DNA of 64,000 nt from Sphaerisporangium krabiense (lineage in GTDB: Bacteria; Actinomycetota; Actinomycetes; Streptosporangiales; Streptosporangiaceae), in contig NZ_JACHBR010000002.1 of assembly GCF_014200435.1 (NCBI RefSeq), forward strand, positions 1,106,501-1,170,500, read 5' to 3'. The position numbers and the translations under genes were made by a program. Below are positions 38,178 to 46,042 of this stretch, piece by piece (positions within the stretch are counted from its first letter, which is position 1; every line of letters begins with the position of its first letter). The notes beneath the pieces were generated by a model. The model was not told where the DNA came from and searched no databases. It saw only the letters and a list, made by a program, of their open reading frames with translations.

Positions 38178-39950
38178 TCAGCTCCGCCGGCGGCGCAGGC
38201 CGAGCAGGCGGGTCGCGCCGCGGTCCTGCGGCGGGAGGGGCCGCTGCGGGCCGTCCGGGGTCGGCGCGGGGGACAGCCCGCGCTTGAGCGTGTCCTCGCC
38301 GATCTCGGCCTGGCGCAGCAGGTCGGCGAAGACCCACTCCAGCAGCTCCTGGCGCGCCTCGGGCGCGCACATGCCCGACACCGCCGCCAGCAGCGACGCC
38401 GACGGCGCGCCGGACTGCGACAGGAACTCCTTCTCCACGGTCGGGCGGTCGAGCACCGGCCCGTAGGCCGCGGTCAGCAGCGTGTGGAACCGGCGTATCT
38501 GGTTCTCCGGGTCCCCCGGGTGCAGCCGGTGGACCACCGCCGCCAGGTGCCCGCGCCGCCGCAGCGCCTCGCCGATCCTCGGGCGCTCCGCCGCGTCGGC
38601 CCCGCGCGCCGAGAGCTCGCCGCACATCGCGTACACCGACGCCGGGTCCAGCGGCTCGCGCAGCGCCGCCTCGACCAGCGCCTCGGGAGGCAGTGCCGAC
38701 AGCAGCGGGGCCGCCTCGCCCCTGTCCAGGTACGGCGCGAGCCGCAGCGCCACGGCCGGCTCGGCCGCGGACATCCGCCGCATGGCCGCCGCGAGCGGCG
38801 GCGGCAGCCAGTGCTCGGCGTTGCCGCGGATCTCCTCGAAACCCTCCAGCGTGAGCCGCGGCCCATAGGCGAGCGGCAGCAGCACGTCGTACAGCTGCTC
38901 CTCGGTCGCGGCGTCCAGGGCGCGGGCGGCCACGAAGACGCGGCGGTCGGCGATGATCCGCCGCAGGTCACGGCCGCGGTCGGCGGGCCGGGGGCCGCGG
39001 GCGACGGCGGCGAGCGCGTCCAGGGTCCTGGCGAGCCGCCGGGCGTCCCCCTGGGCGATGCTGTCGGCGCAGGCCCTCAGCAGGTCGGCGGCCGACTCCC
39101 GCTTCGCGGCGCGGGCGGCGTCCAGGTCGCCGATGGAATCGGCCACGCCCGCCGGGTCGGCGGCCTTGATCGTGCGCGGCCGGGTGTCGCGCGCGAACCG
39201 CTCCACCGCCTCGGCCAGGTCGCCGCAGGCGGTCAGCGCGGTCATGTACCGCCGCGCGACCGGCGGCAGCTCGTCCGCAGGGGTCTCGCCGCTCCAGGAG
39301 ACCGCGTGCGCGCCGGCGGGGGCGTGCCGGGCGAACGACAGCGTGATGCGGTGGTGGGAGGCGGCGTCGGTCCACGTCGAGGCGGTGAGCCTGCTGCGGA
39401 ACCCGTACGGCAGCAGGCACGTGACCGCGTCCAGGAACCGCAGCCGGGCCTCCAGCGGCTCGGCCTCCGCGCCCACCACGCAGACCGGCTCGTCGGTCAG
39501 CAGCAGGGCCGCGGCCTCCATGGCCTTCGCGCCCGCCGCCTCCGCCGTCGCGTGCGCGTCCAGGGCCGGGGCCTCGGCCTCCACCGGCCCGTCCGCGGGC
39601 AGGGCGCGCCCGCCGAGCGCCTCGTAGAGACCCGCGTAGCCGACCGGTCCCTCGGCCAGGCGGGCGAACGGCACGCAGAAGTACCGGGTCACGGGGATGT
39701 TGCGCCCGAAGGCGTCCCGGTGGGGCGACCACTCCTGGACGGCCATGCCCGTGTACAGGGCCGAGCCGTCGCTGACCCAGCTCATCGTCACCTGGGGCAG
39801 GTCGGGGGTGAAGCCGGGCGCGTACCGCGCGATGATCGTCGCGAACTCGTCGCGGGTGAACAGGCCCCGGCTGTGCGCGAGGACGGCGTCCTCGTCCCCG
39901 GTGCCGGGCCGTTTCCCCCGCAGGGCCCACGCGGCGGTGATCGATGCCAT
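38178..39950 (-). CDS. GTPase-associated GAP1-like protein, short soluble paralogue
   Basis: The 590-residue protein has no signal or membrane segment. The N-terminal 210 residues share a clear pattern with the next gene: FTRDEFATII, YFCVPFARL, GLYEAL, and a near-identical block at 179-210 starting LLPYGFRSRLTASTWTD and ending LSFARHA. From recall this fits the GAP1-N2/GAP1-M domains (GTPase-associated protein 1) found beside P-loop GTPases in predicted conflict systems. The rest is Ala/Leu-rich helical repeats and a basic tail. ATG 39950 has GAGGAG four bases upstream. It is last in the four-gene operon. No enzymatic motif was seen. Confidence 0.75.
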   Translation of the reverse strand: MASITAAWALRGKRPGTGDEDAVLAHSRGLFTRDEFATIIARYAPGFTPDLPQVTMSWVSDGSALYTGMAVQEWSPHRDAFGRNIPVTRYFCVPFARLAEGPVGYAGLYEALGGRALPADGPVEAEAPALDAHATAEAAGAKAMEAAALLLTDEPVCVVGAEAEPLEARLRFLDAVTCLLPYGFRSRLTASTWTDAASHHRITLSFARHAPAGAHAVSWSGETPADELPPVARRYMTALTACGDLAEAVERFARDTRPRTIKAADPAGVADSIGDLDAARAAKRESAADLLRACADSIAQGDARRLARTLDALAAVARGPRPADRGRDLRRIIADRRVFVAARALDAATEEQLYDVLLPLAYGPRLTLEGFEEIRGNAEHWLPPPLAAAMRRMSAAEPAVALRLAPYLDRGEAAPLLSALPPEALVEAALREPLDPASVYAMCGELSARGADAAERPRIGEALRRRGHLAAVVHRLHPGDPENQIRRFHTLLTAAYGPVLDRPTVEKEFLSQSGAPSASLLAAVSGMCAPEARQELLEWVFADLLRQAEIGEDTLKRGLSPAPTPDGPQRPLPPQDRGATRLLGLRRRRS

Positions 39951-39971
39951 CGCTCTCCTCGTCCGGCGCGC

Positions 39972-41924
39972 TCAGCGTCCGATGAGCCAGTACAGGCCTG
40001 TGAGGGCGAGGACGGCCAGTGGCACCGCGATGGCCAGGAAGCGCGCGAGTTCCACCATGGCGCCGCGCGTGTGCTCGTCGGCGGGCGCGGGGAGGACCTG
40101 CGGGCCGCCGTGGCGGCGGGTGCGCAGGAAGAAGCGCGTGGGCGCCGTGTCGGAGATCGGGACGCCCGCCGCGACCGCCGGCCCGGCCGCGTGAGGACCG
40201 CCGGGCGCCGCCTGCCGGAGCAGCCCGGCCCTGCTGCGCAGCGCCTGCCACAGCGCCCGGGGGCGCGACCTCCTGGCACGGGTGCTCGCCGCCGCGACCA
40301 GCAGCATCGCGACGTGGGGCTCCACGGAGCGCGCGACGATCGCGCCGAGCCGGTCGTCGGCGGGGGACCGGCCGTAGGCGATGTGCAGGAACTCGTCCAG
40401 CACGTTGGCCTGCGACTCCGGGTCGCCCGGATACGCCGCCGCCACCGCGGCGGACAGGAACGCGTGCTCCTCCAGCGCGAGGGCGATCTCGGCGTTGCCG
40501 GTGAGCCGGTCGGGGTGTCTCGTCACCCTGTCGCGGAGATACCGGACGACCTCGGGGTCGGACGGCTCCTGCGCGGCGACCGGGATCAGCAGGGCGATGG
40601 AGATCCGTCCCACCAGGTGCGCCAGGGGGCTGTCCGGGGCCCGCACGGCCACCCGTACCTGCACGAGGTCGTCGGCCAGGGGCATGCGCGCCATCGCGGC
40701 GTACAGCTCGGCGCTCGGCGCGCCCGCCCGGGCGATCGAGTCCAGGTCGGCGGAGGTGAGCGCGTGCCCGTATCCCAGGCGCAGGATCAGGTCGTAGAAG
40801 GACTCGTCCGGGCCCCGGGGACCGGTCGCGGCGGCGGGCAGCACCCTGGTCTCGATGATCTGACGATGCCGGGCCCGCTCCTGCCGGCCCGGCTCGCGCC
40901 CGTCCGCCAGCGTCCTGAGCCCGGCCGCGGCGAGGCCGAGATCGCCGTAGTCACGCGCGTCCAGCGCCGCGGCGCACCGGTGCAGGAGCTCCTCGATCGT
41001 CGGCGGGCTCTCCGGCACGGCGGGGAGCTCGGGAGGCGCCGGTGGCCCGGGAGGGGCCGGGACGTCCAGGATGTCACCGGTCATCGGCACGCCCTCCAGG
41101 ACGGCGTCCGCCACGTCGAAGGCGTGCCTGAACCCCACGGGCTTGGTCGCGGCGGCGAGCGCCCTGACGACGGTCGCGGGCGGGCGGCGCACCAGGGCGG
41201 CGAAGTACTCGCGTGTGGTCTGGCTCCACGGCCGGCCCGCCGTCGTGTTCAAGTACAGGGGGAAGGCGTCCTTCTTGGCGTGCCGGGCGAACGAGAGCTT
41301 GATCCGGTGCGGCGTCGCGCTGTCGGTCCACGTCGAGGCCGTGAGCCGCGTGCGCACGCCGTAGGGCAGCAGCGCCGCCACGGTGTCCAGGTAGCGCAGG
41401 CGGTCCAGGACGTGCAGGTTCTCGCCGCCCAGCACGCAGATCTGCTCCTCGGCGAGGAGGAGGGCCGCCGCGGCCATCGCCGTCTCGCCGGCCCTGGCCG
41501 CGATGGCGGCGAGCTGGGGCTCGTCCAGGACGGGGACCGTGAGCACCACCGGGTCCTCGCCGGTGGGGGCGCAGGCGGCGACGGCGGCGTACAGCGCCTC
41601 GTAGGACACCGGCGTGTCCTGCAGCGGGGTGTAGGGCACGCAGTAGTAGCTGGTGAGGGCGACGGGGCGGCCCTCGTGGTCGCGCCGGTTCGACCAGTCG
41701 TGCACGGCCAGCCCGATGTAGGCGCCCTCGTCGTCCACCCTGAGGCAGCTGATCGTCACCTCGGGCGGGGTGACCTGGCCCGGCGACCAGCGGAAGAGGA
41801 TGTCGTGGAACTCGTCCCGGCTGAACTCGCCCCGGCTGGAGGCGATGATGCCGTAGTCGCCGCCCGCGCCGGAGTCCTTGCCGAACTGGGCCCAGTCGGC
41901 GGTGAGCCGCACCACGCCGCTCAC
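39972..41924 (-). CDS. GTPase-associated GAP1-like protein, membrane-tailed paralogue
   Basis: The 650-residue protein is a paralogue of the one at 38178-39950: FSRDEFHDILFRWSP, YYCVPYTPL, and the block at 185-216 starting LLPYGVRTRLTASTWTD. A Pro-rich linker (about 270-300) precedes a helical half. The last 22 residues (FLAIAVPLAVLALTGLYWLIGR) form a C-terminal membrane anchor absent from the paralogue. The frame is open to 42368, but GTG 41924 lies in the GTPase stop (GTGA) behind GGGAGG. It would tether the GTPase complex to the membrane. The family assignment is from recall; the function is unknown. Confidence 0.75.
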   Translation of the reverse strand: MSGVVRLTADWAQFGKDSGAGGDYGIIASSRGEFSRDEFHDILFRWSPGQVTPPEVTISCLRVDDEGAYIGLAVHDWSNRRDHEGRPVALTSYYCVPYTPLQDTPVSYEALYAAVAACAPTGEDPVVLTVPVLDEPQLAAIAARAGETAMAAAALLLAEEQICVLGGENLHVLDRLRYLDTVAALLPYGVRTRLTASTWTDSATPHRIKLSFARHAKKDAFPLYLNTTAGRPWSQTTREYFAALVRRPPATVVRALAAATKPVGFRHAFDVADAVLEGVPMTGDILDVPAPPGPPAPPELPAVPESPPTIEELLHRCAAALDARDYGDLGLAAAGLRTLADGREPGRQERARHRQIIETRVLPAAATGPRGPDESFYDLILRLGYGHALTSADLDSIARAGAPSAELYAAMARMPLADDLVQVRVAVRAPDSPLAHLVGRISIALLIPVAAQEPSDPEVVRYLRDRVTRHPDRLTGNAEIALALEEHAFLSAAVAAAYPGDPESQANVLDEFLHIAYGRSPADDRLGAIVARSVEPHVAMLLVAAASTRARRSRPRALWQALRSRAGLLRQAAPGGPHAAGPAVAAGVPISDTAPTRFFLRTRRHGGPQVLPAPADEHTRGAMVELARFLAIAVPLAVLALTGLYWLIGR

Positions 41925-42922
41925 CCCGCCTCCCTGCCCTGCCGGTCGGCGGACATCTGCCGCCCGAGCCACAGCATGGGCTCGATCACGTTGATGGGGT
42001 GCGCCGGGCCGCGGATCTTGAAGGCGCCGGCGGGCTCGCCGCGGCCGGAGGGGGCGGGCGGCGCGGCGTCGGGCAGCCGGTTCTGGTAGTCGTCCGGGTC
42101 GAACCGTCCCGTGGCCGGGTTCAGGTAGAACCCGATGGAGGAGGTCACGAAGAACCTGATGTGGTCCTTCCAGAAATACTTTTTCAGCGTGGGCACGACC
42201 ATCTTGGCGTACCCGCTGGAGGAGACGCCGCACAATTCCTGGAACAGCTCCTCGGCGTTGTCGCTGTCGATGTGCGGAAAGCCGTAGGGGTCCTCCGGGT
42301 TCGGCGTCAGCAGTCCGTTCTCCTGAGCCGTCATGAAGACGCGCGGCTCGTCGAATTTGGTGACGCAAACCGCCAAATAGTGGGGCAAAGTATCACCGGC
42401 GAACCGGTTCTTCGAGATCATCCGCCCGGCGAGCTCGGTGAGCACGGTGTTCAGGTAGGTGAACGCGTCGCCCTTCCTGTGCTCGCGCGTGGGATCGAAA
42501 AGGTAGACGATGCCCCGGCTTCTCTCCAGGTTCTCCAGCAGCGGCTCGCGCTCGGCCCCCGAACCGGCGCGGTCGGCGCCGAAGAACCCGCCCGGGGCGT
42601 CCAGCACCTCCAGCCCGATCCGTTCGGGGCGCGCCCTGCGGAACAGCCCTTTCGGCTGCTTGTCGGGCTGCCTGCTGAAGAACCACTTGTAGTGGCGGAG
42701 CGTGACCGTCGCGGGCGGGAACCTCTGCTCCTGGAACGACGTGGTCATGTCGGTGAGGAAGTCCTGGGAGTCGGGATCGTCGGTGAAGATCCGCCACGGG
42801 CTGTCGTTGAGGATGAGGGCGATGTTGAGCGCGGCGAGGAAGGTCGTCTTGCCGCAGCCGGGCGCGCCCCAGATCGCGATGTTGTGCTCGGGCGGGGCGG
42901 CGCCGTGTCGCTGGTTGGCCAT
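41921..42922 (-). CDS. P-loop GTPase of a GTPase-centred system
   Basis: The 333-residue protein has Walker A/G1 GAPGCGKT at 19-26, a G3-like motif DAPG at 108-111 within LEVLDAPGGFFG, and a G4-like TKFD at 188-191 within VCVTKFDEPR. Thr replaces the usual Asn of NKxD. A segment IVYLFDPTREHRKGDAF follows G3 as in TRAFAC GTPases. The C-terminus ends in VIEPMLWLGRQM after a Pro-rich linker. It resembles the double-GTPase/TRAFAC-clade proteins that accompany GAP1 genes. ATG 42922 has GAGGT five bases upstream; GTG 42934 is also possible. It overlaps the next gene by four bases. Confidence 0.82.
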   Translation of the reverse strand: MANQRHGAAPPEHNIAIWGAPGCGKTTFLAALNIALILNDSPWRIFTDDPDSQDFLTDMTTSFQEQRFPPATVTLRHYKWFFSRQPDKQPKGLFRRARPERIGLEVLDAPGGFFGADRAGSGAEREPLLENLERSRGIVYLFDPTREHRKGDAFTYLNTVLTELAGRMISKNRFAGDTLPHYLAVCVTKFDEPRVFMTAQENGLLTPNPEDPYGFPHIDSDNAEELFQELCGVSSSGYAKMVVPTLKKYFWKDHIRFFVTSSIGFYLNPATGRFDPDDYQNRLPDAAPPAPSGRGEPAGAFKIRGPAHPINVIEPMLWLGRQMSADRQGREAG

Positions 42923-42946
42923 GCTGTACCTCACTATGGTGGGCGG

Positions 42947-44416
42947 CTACACCGCGATGAACGGGAAGGGGACGGGCTGGACCGGCGGCACGGCCAGGCC
43001 GAGCCGGGCGCAGACCTCCTCGGCGTCCGCCGTGGCCAGTTCGGCGGGCGCGCCGCCTCCCAGGCGCGACCAGGCGCGGTGGGCCCGCTCCGCGGGCAGG
43101 TCGCAGACGGCGGCGAACGTCACGGCGTGGTCGCGCTCCAGAGCGGTGAGCAGCGACTCCCAGTCGTGCTTGTCCCGGCACGGGATGATCTCGGAGAGGT
43201 CCGTCCGCGGCGGGTGCGGCGGACGGTCCCCGACGGTGAGCAGCGCCGCCGGCCCCCGCCCGGCGGCCTCGACCAGCCTGCCCGCCTCGACCAGCATGTC
43301 CTCGATCCGCGCGGCGTAGGGATAGCCGCGGGCCATGGCCTCGCGCATCCCCGGCAGCCGACGCTCCTCCAGCCTGTGCAGCGCCTCCTGGGCCTGCTCG
43401 GGGGTGACCCGTTCGCACTCGGCCCTGGCGGGCTGCTCGGGGTCGCCCCGGTGCACGGCGTGCGAGCCGTAGGTGACGAGGGACACCCGCAGCCAGCCCT
43501 GCGGGCCGTCCGCCACCATGCCGAGGAACCCGCCGACCCACTGCACGCGCGACAGCACGCGCTCGTAGGGCCCGCTGAGCTGGATCGCGCAGATCAGATG
43601 CGCCGGGTCGGCGAAGCGGTCCAGCCGGGGCGGCACCGCCGCCACCAGGTCCCCCCAGGGGACCTCGCACCGCTCGGCGGCGTCCGGCAGGCCGTGGAAG
43701 CGCACCCTCCCGGGCCGTTCCAGCTCGGCCTGCAGTTTGTACGGCCCCGGCGCGAGCTTGGCCGCGTGCGCGGAGACCAGCCGGGGACGGCGGTGGTCCT
43801 CCCACGCCGTGACCGCGAAGACCGTGCCGCGGTCGTCGCTCGGCTCGCACCGCACGGTCAGCTCGACATGGTCGCCCGAGCGCGCCTCGCGGCCGAAGAG
43901 GGGGTGTCCCGCGAAGTGGAGCGTTCCCTCCCTGGGGTGCCGCCGGAGCACGACCAGGTCGTAGGGCTGGGTGAGGGGCTCCTCGCTGATGGCCCTGCGC
44001 AGCGCGTCCCCGGCGCGCGCGCCCGGCTCGGTGAAGACGCGGGCGCCGGGGTTCGCGGCGCGCAGCACCTCCGCCGCCTGGGCCGCCCGCGGGTCGGCGG
44101 GGGAGGCGCACCGCAGGATCACGGTGGTGTCGCCGGGCCGGGGCCGGGGCAGGTCCGCGGCCAGCCGGGCGGCCGCGACGACGCCCCCCTCGCGCGGCAC
44201 GAGCGGCTCGACCAGGCCGCGGGGGGTGCCGGTGTCGTCCCGGTGGACGTCGAAGACGGTGACGCCCCCGGCGGTGACCTCGAAGACGATGAGATGCCGG
44301 GAGCCGGTCAGTTCCGTGACGGCGGTCACGAGAGCTGGGCCGAGCATTTCAAGACCTGACGTGGTCAAATACTGCTCCCCTTGGGTATTAGCAACAAAAC
44401 GACCATAGGTCCCCAT
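42947..44416 (-). CDS. Uncharacterised protein with a degenerate vWA-like domain
   Basis: The 489-residue protein opens the operon. Residues about 1-80 form an alpha/beta segment (SRHLIVFEVTAGGVTVFDVHRDD). A region near 275-400 follows the von Willebrand A pattern: LICAIQLSGPYERVLSRVQW at the MIDAS strand, LRVSLVTYGSH, then ALLTVGDRPPHPP at the TDGxP position. The metal-binding DxSxS is replaced by QLSG, so no MIDAS metal is expected. The C-terminus ends PVPFPFIAV. The start is ATG 44416 with only a distant GGGGG; Met 24 is an alternative. The vWA reading is mine and not confirmed. Confidence 0.6.
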   Translation of the reverse strand: MGTYGRFVANTQGEQYLTTSGLEMLGPALVTAVTELTGSRHLIVFEVTAGGVTVFDVHRDDTGTPRGLVEPLVPREGGVVAAARLAADLPRPRPGDTTVILRCASPADPRAAQAAEVLRAANPGARVFTEPGARAGDALRRAISEEPLTQPYDLVVLRRHPREGTLHFAGHPLFGREARSGDHVELTVRCEPSDDRGTVFAVTAWEDHRRPRLVSAHAAKLAPGPYKLQAELERPGRVRFHGLPDAAERCEVPWGDLVAAVPPRLDRFADPAHLICAIQLSGPYERVLSRVQWVGGFLGMVADGPQGWLRVSLVTYGSHAVHRGDPEQPARAECERVTPEQAQEALHRLEERRLPGMREAMARGYPYAARIEDMLVEAGRLVEAAGRGPAALLTVGDRPPHPPRTDLSEIIPCRDKHDWESLLTALERDHAVTFAAVCDLPAERAHRAWSRLGGGAPAELATADAEEVCARLGLAVPPVQPVPFPFIAV

Positions 44417-44611
44417 ATTGGACGTTTGCCCCCGAGCTGGAGCTCCGGCTATCTAGGCGGCCTCTTAACGGCGACCGCCCGTCGCCTGGTCTTCTGATCA
44501 AAATATTCCGGCACATGTATAGCTTAAGCCCACTACAAGGTGATGGTGTTGCCCTGTATCCGATTTATGATGTAGTCAGCCCCAGTCGCCGCGTGATAGC
44601 GGGGAGAATAG
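44417..44611. promoter_or_regulatory. AT-rich divergent promoter of the GTPase locus
   Basis: This 195-bp spacer is one of the most AT-rich stretches of the window. It separates the minus-strand GTPase operon from the plus-strand DUF4407-kinase pair. Rightward candidates: TTGCCC near 44549 with TAGTCA 18 bases later; GGGGAGAA is the DUF4407 ribosome site. Leftward, TAGATA on the minus strand near 44450 is a possible -10. Shared control of both arms is likely. Confidence 0.45.
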
Positions 44612-46042
44612 ATGAGAAAGTTCCTAATTGTCCTATCCGGTGCCCGGCCGGAGATCCTCGAACGCTGTCCCACCGACCGCGGCAAGTTCGAGGGCATCGG
44701 CGGAGCGGTGCTCACCACCAGCGTGCTGGCCACCATCTCCATGTCCTTCGCCCTCGGCAGCGCCCTCGGTCTCAGCTACTTCGTCGCCGTCCCCGCCGGC
44801 ATCCTCTGGGGCCTCGCGATCCTGAGCCTGGACCGGTGGCTCGTCGGCTCCATCCCCGCCGAAGGCCGGCGCCGGTGGCGGCTCGCCGTCCCCCGCGTCC
44901 TCATGGCCGTGCTGCTCGGCGTGGTCATCTCCACGCCCCTGGTCCTGCAGATCTTCAAGACCGAGATCGACGCGCAGATCGTCGAGATCAGGCAGGAACG
45001 TGCCAACGCCTTCACCACCGAGCGGATGAAGGGCGACGCCGGCAAGGAACTGATCCGGCTGCGCGCCGCCGTGGCCGAGCAGGAGAACATCGTCGCCTCC
45101 CGCGGCGAGAAGGCGCAGGACCCGCGCAACGACCCGCGGTTCAAGGCCCTGACCGCCGAGCGCGACGCCCAGCAGAAGCAGGCCACCAAGCACTACGACG
45201 AACTGCAGTGCCAGCTCTACGGCGGACCCGGGTGCTCCAAGAAGGGCGACGGCGAGCTCGCCCAGGCGAGCAGGGACGCCATGAACAAGGCCAAGAAGCG
45301 CGTCGAGGAGCTCAACAAGCAGATCGACGCCCGCAAGAAGGAGCTCACCGCCTCCGACAAGCAGGCCAGGGCCACCCGGCTGGAGTCGGCCACCGAGCAG
45401 CTGAAGGAGCTGCGCCCCCAGCTCGCCGCGGCCGAGGAGCAGCAGCGCACGCTGCAGAGCTCCTTCAACGACGAGAACGAGAGCCTCAACGGCCTGCTCA
45501 TCCGGCTGCGCGCCCTCAACGAGGTCTCCGGCAAGGACGTCACCCTCAACGCCGCCCGCACCCTGCTCTTCCTGCTCTTCCTGCTCATCGAGTGCCTGCC
45601 GGTGGCCGTCAAGCTCATGCAGAAGCCGGGCAACTACGAGAAGCTGTTCGAGATGGAGGCCCGCAAGGAGCTGATGGAGGCCCGGACGGGGATGCGGGTC
45701 GCCGCGCGGCCCGCGCCGGACGGCGCGCAGGGCCGCCGCACCACCCGGCAGATCTGGGACGCCGAGTCCGCGCTCGACCAGCCGCCGCCGGACCCCACCG
45801 TCGTCGGCCCGCCCACCGTCCTGGACGACCCGCAGGAGCACCGGCCCGGCCCGCTGCCGGAGCCGCTGCCGGAGCCGCTGTCCGAATCGCTGTCGGGGCC
45901 GCTCAGCATGCCGCACGAGTTCGGCGGCATGGAGGACGAGGCCCTGCGCGGCATGGCGGGCACGCGGGCGCCGGCCGTCTCCAACGCCGCGCGGCCCGAG
46001 CGCACCCGCGCCCGCAACCTGTTCCCGGACGACGATGACTGA
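44612..46042 (+). CDS. DUF4407 membrane protein with a large extracytoplasmic coiled coil
   Basis: The 476-residue protein has membrane helices at about 33-53, 57-75, 93-113 and 313-335. Between helices 3 and 4 lies a 200-residue helical coiled coil with two cysteines (C200 and C208, CQLYGGPGC) that could form a disulfide. This is the DUF4407 pattern. The last 120 residues are a Pro-rich cytoplasmic tail with short PEPL repeats. GGGGAGAA precedes ATG 44612. It overlaps the kinase gene by eight bases, so both should act together; it may be the sensor or pore-like partner. The function is not established. Confidence 0.85.
   Translation: MRKFLIVLSGARPEILERCPTDRGKFEGIGGAVLTTSVLATISMSFALGSALGLSYFVAVPAGILWGLAILSLDRWLVGSIPAEGRRRWRLAVPRVLMAVLLGVVISTPLVLQIFKTEIDAQIVEIRQERANAFTTERMKGDAGKELIRLRAAVAEQENIVASRGEKAQDPRNDPRFKALTAERDAQQKQATKHYDELQCQLYGGPGCSKKGDGELAQASRDAMNKAKKRVEELNKQIDARKKELTASDKQARATRLESATEQLKELRPQLAAAEEQQRTLQSSFNDENESLNGLLIRLRALNEVSGKDVTLNAARTLLFLLFLLIECLPVAVKLMQKPGNYEKLFEMEARKELMEARTGMRVAARPAPDGAQGRRTTRQIWDAESALDQPPPDPTVVGPPTVLDDPQEHRPGPLPEPLPEPLSESLSGPLSMPHEFGGMEDEALRGMAGTRAPAVSNAARPERTRARNLFPDDDD

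Noticed and set aside
36825-42089. A 1,754-codon open frame on the plus strand opposite the acylase and GAP1-like genes
   Set aside because: It is a GC-driven shadow frame. The minus strand in the same region encodes proteins with recognisable motifs, signal peptide and ribosome sites; the plus frame has a repetitive Gly/Arg/Val composition and no family match.
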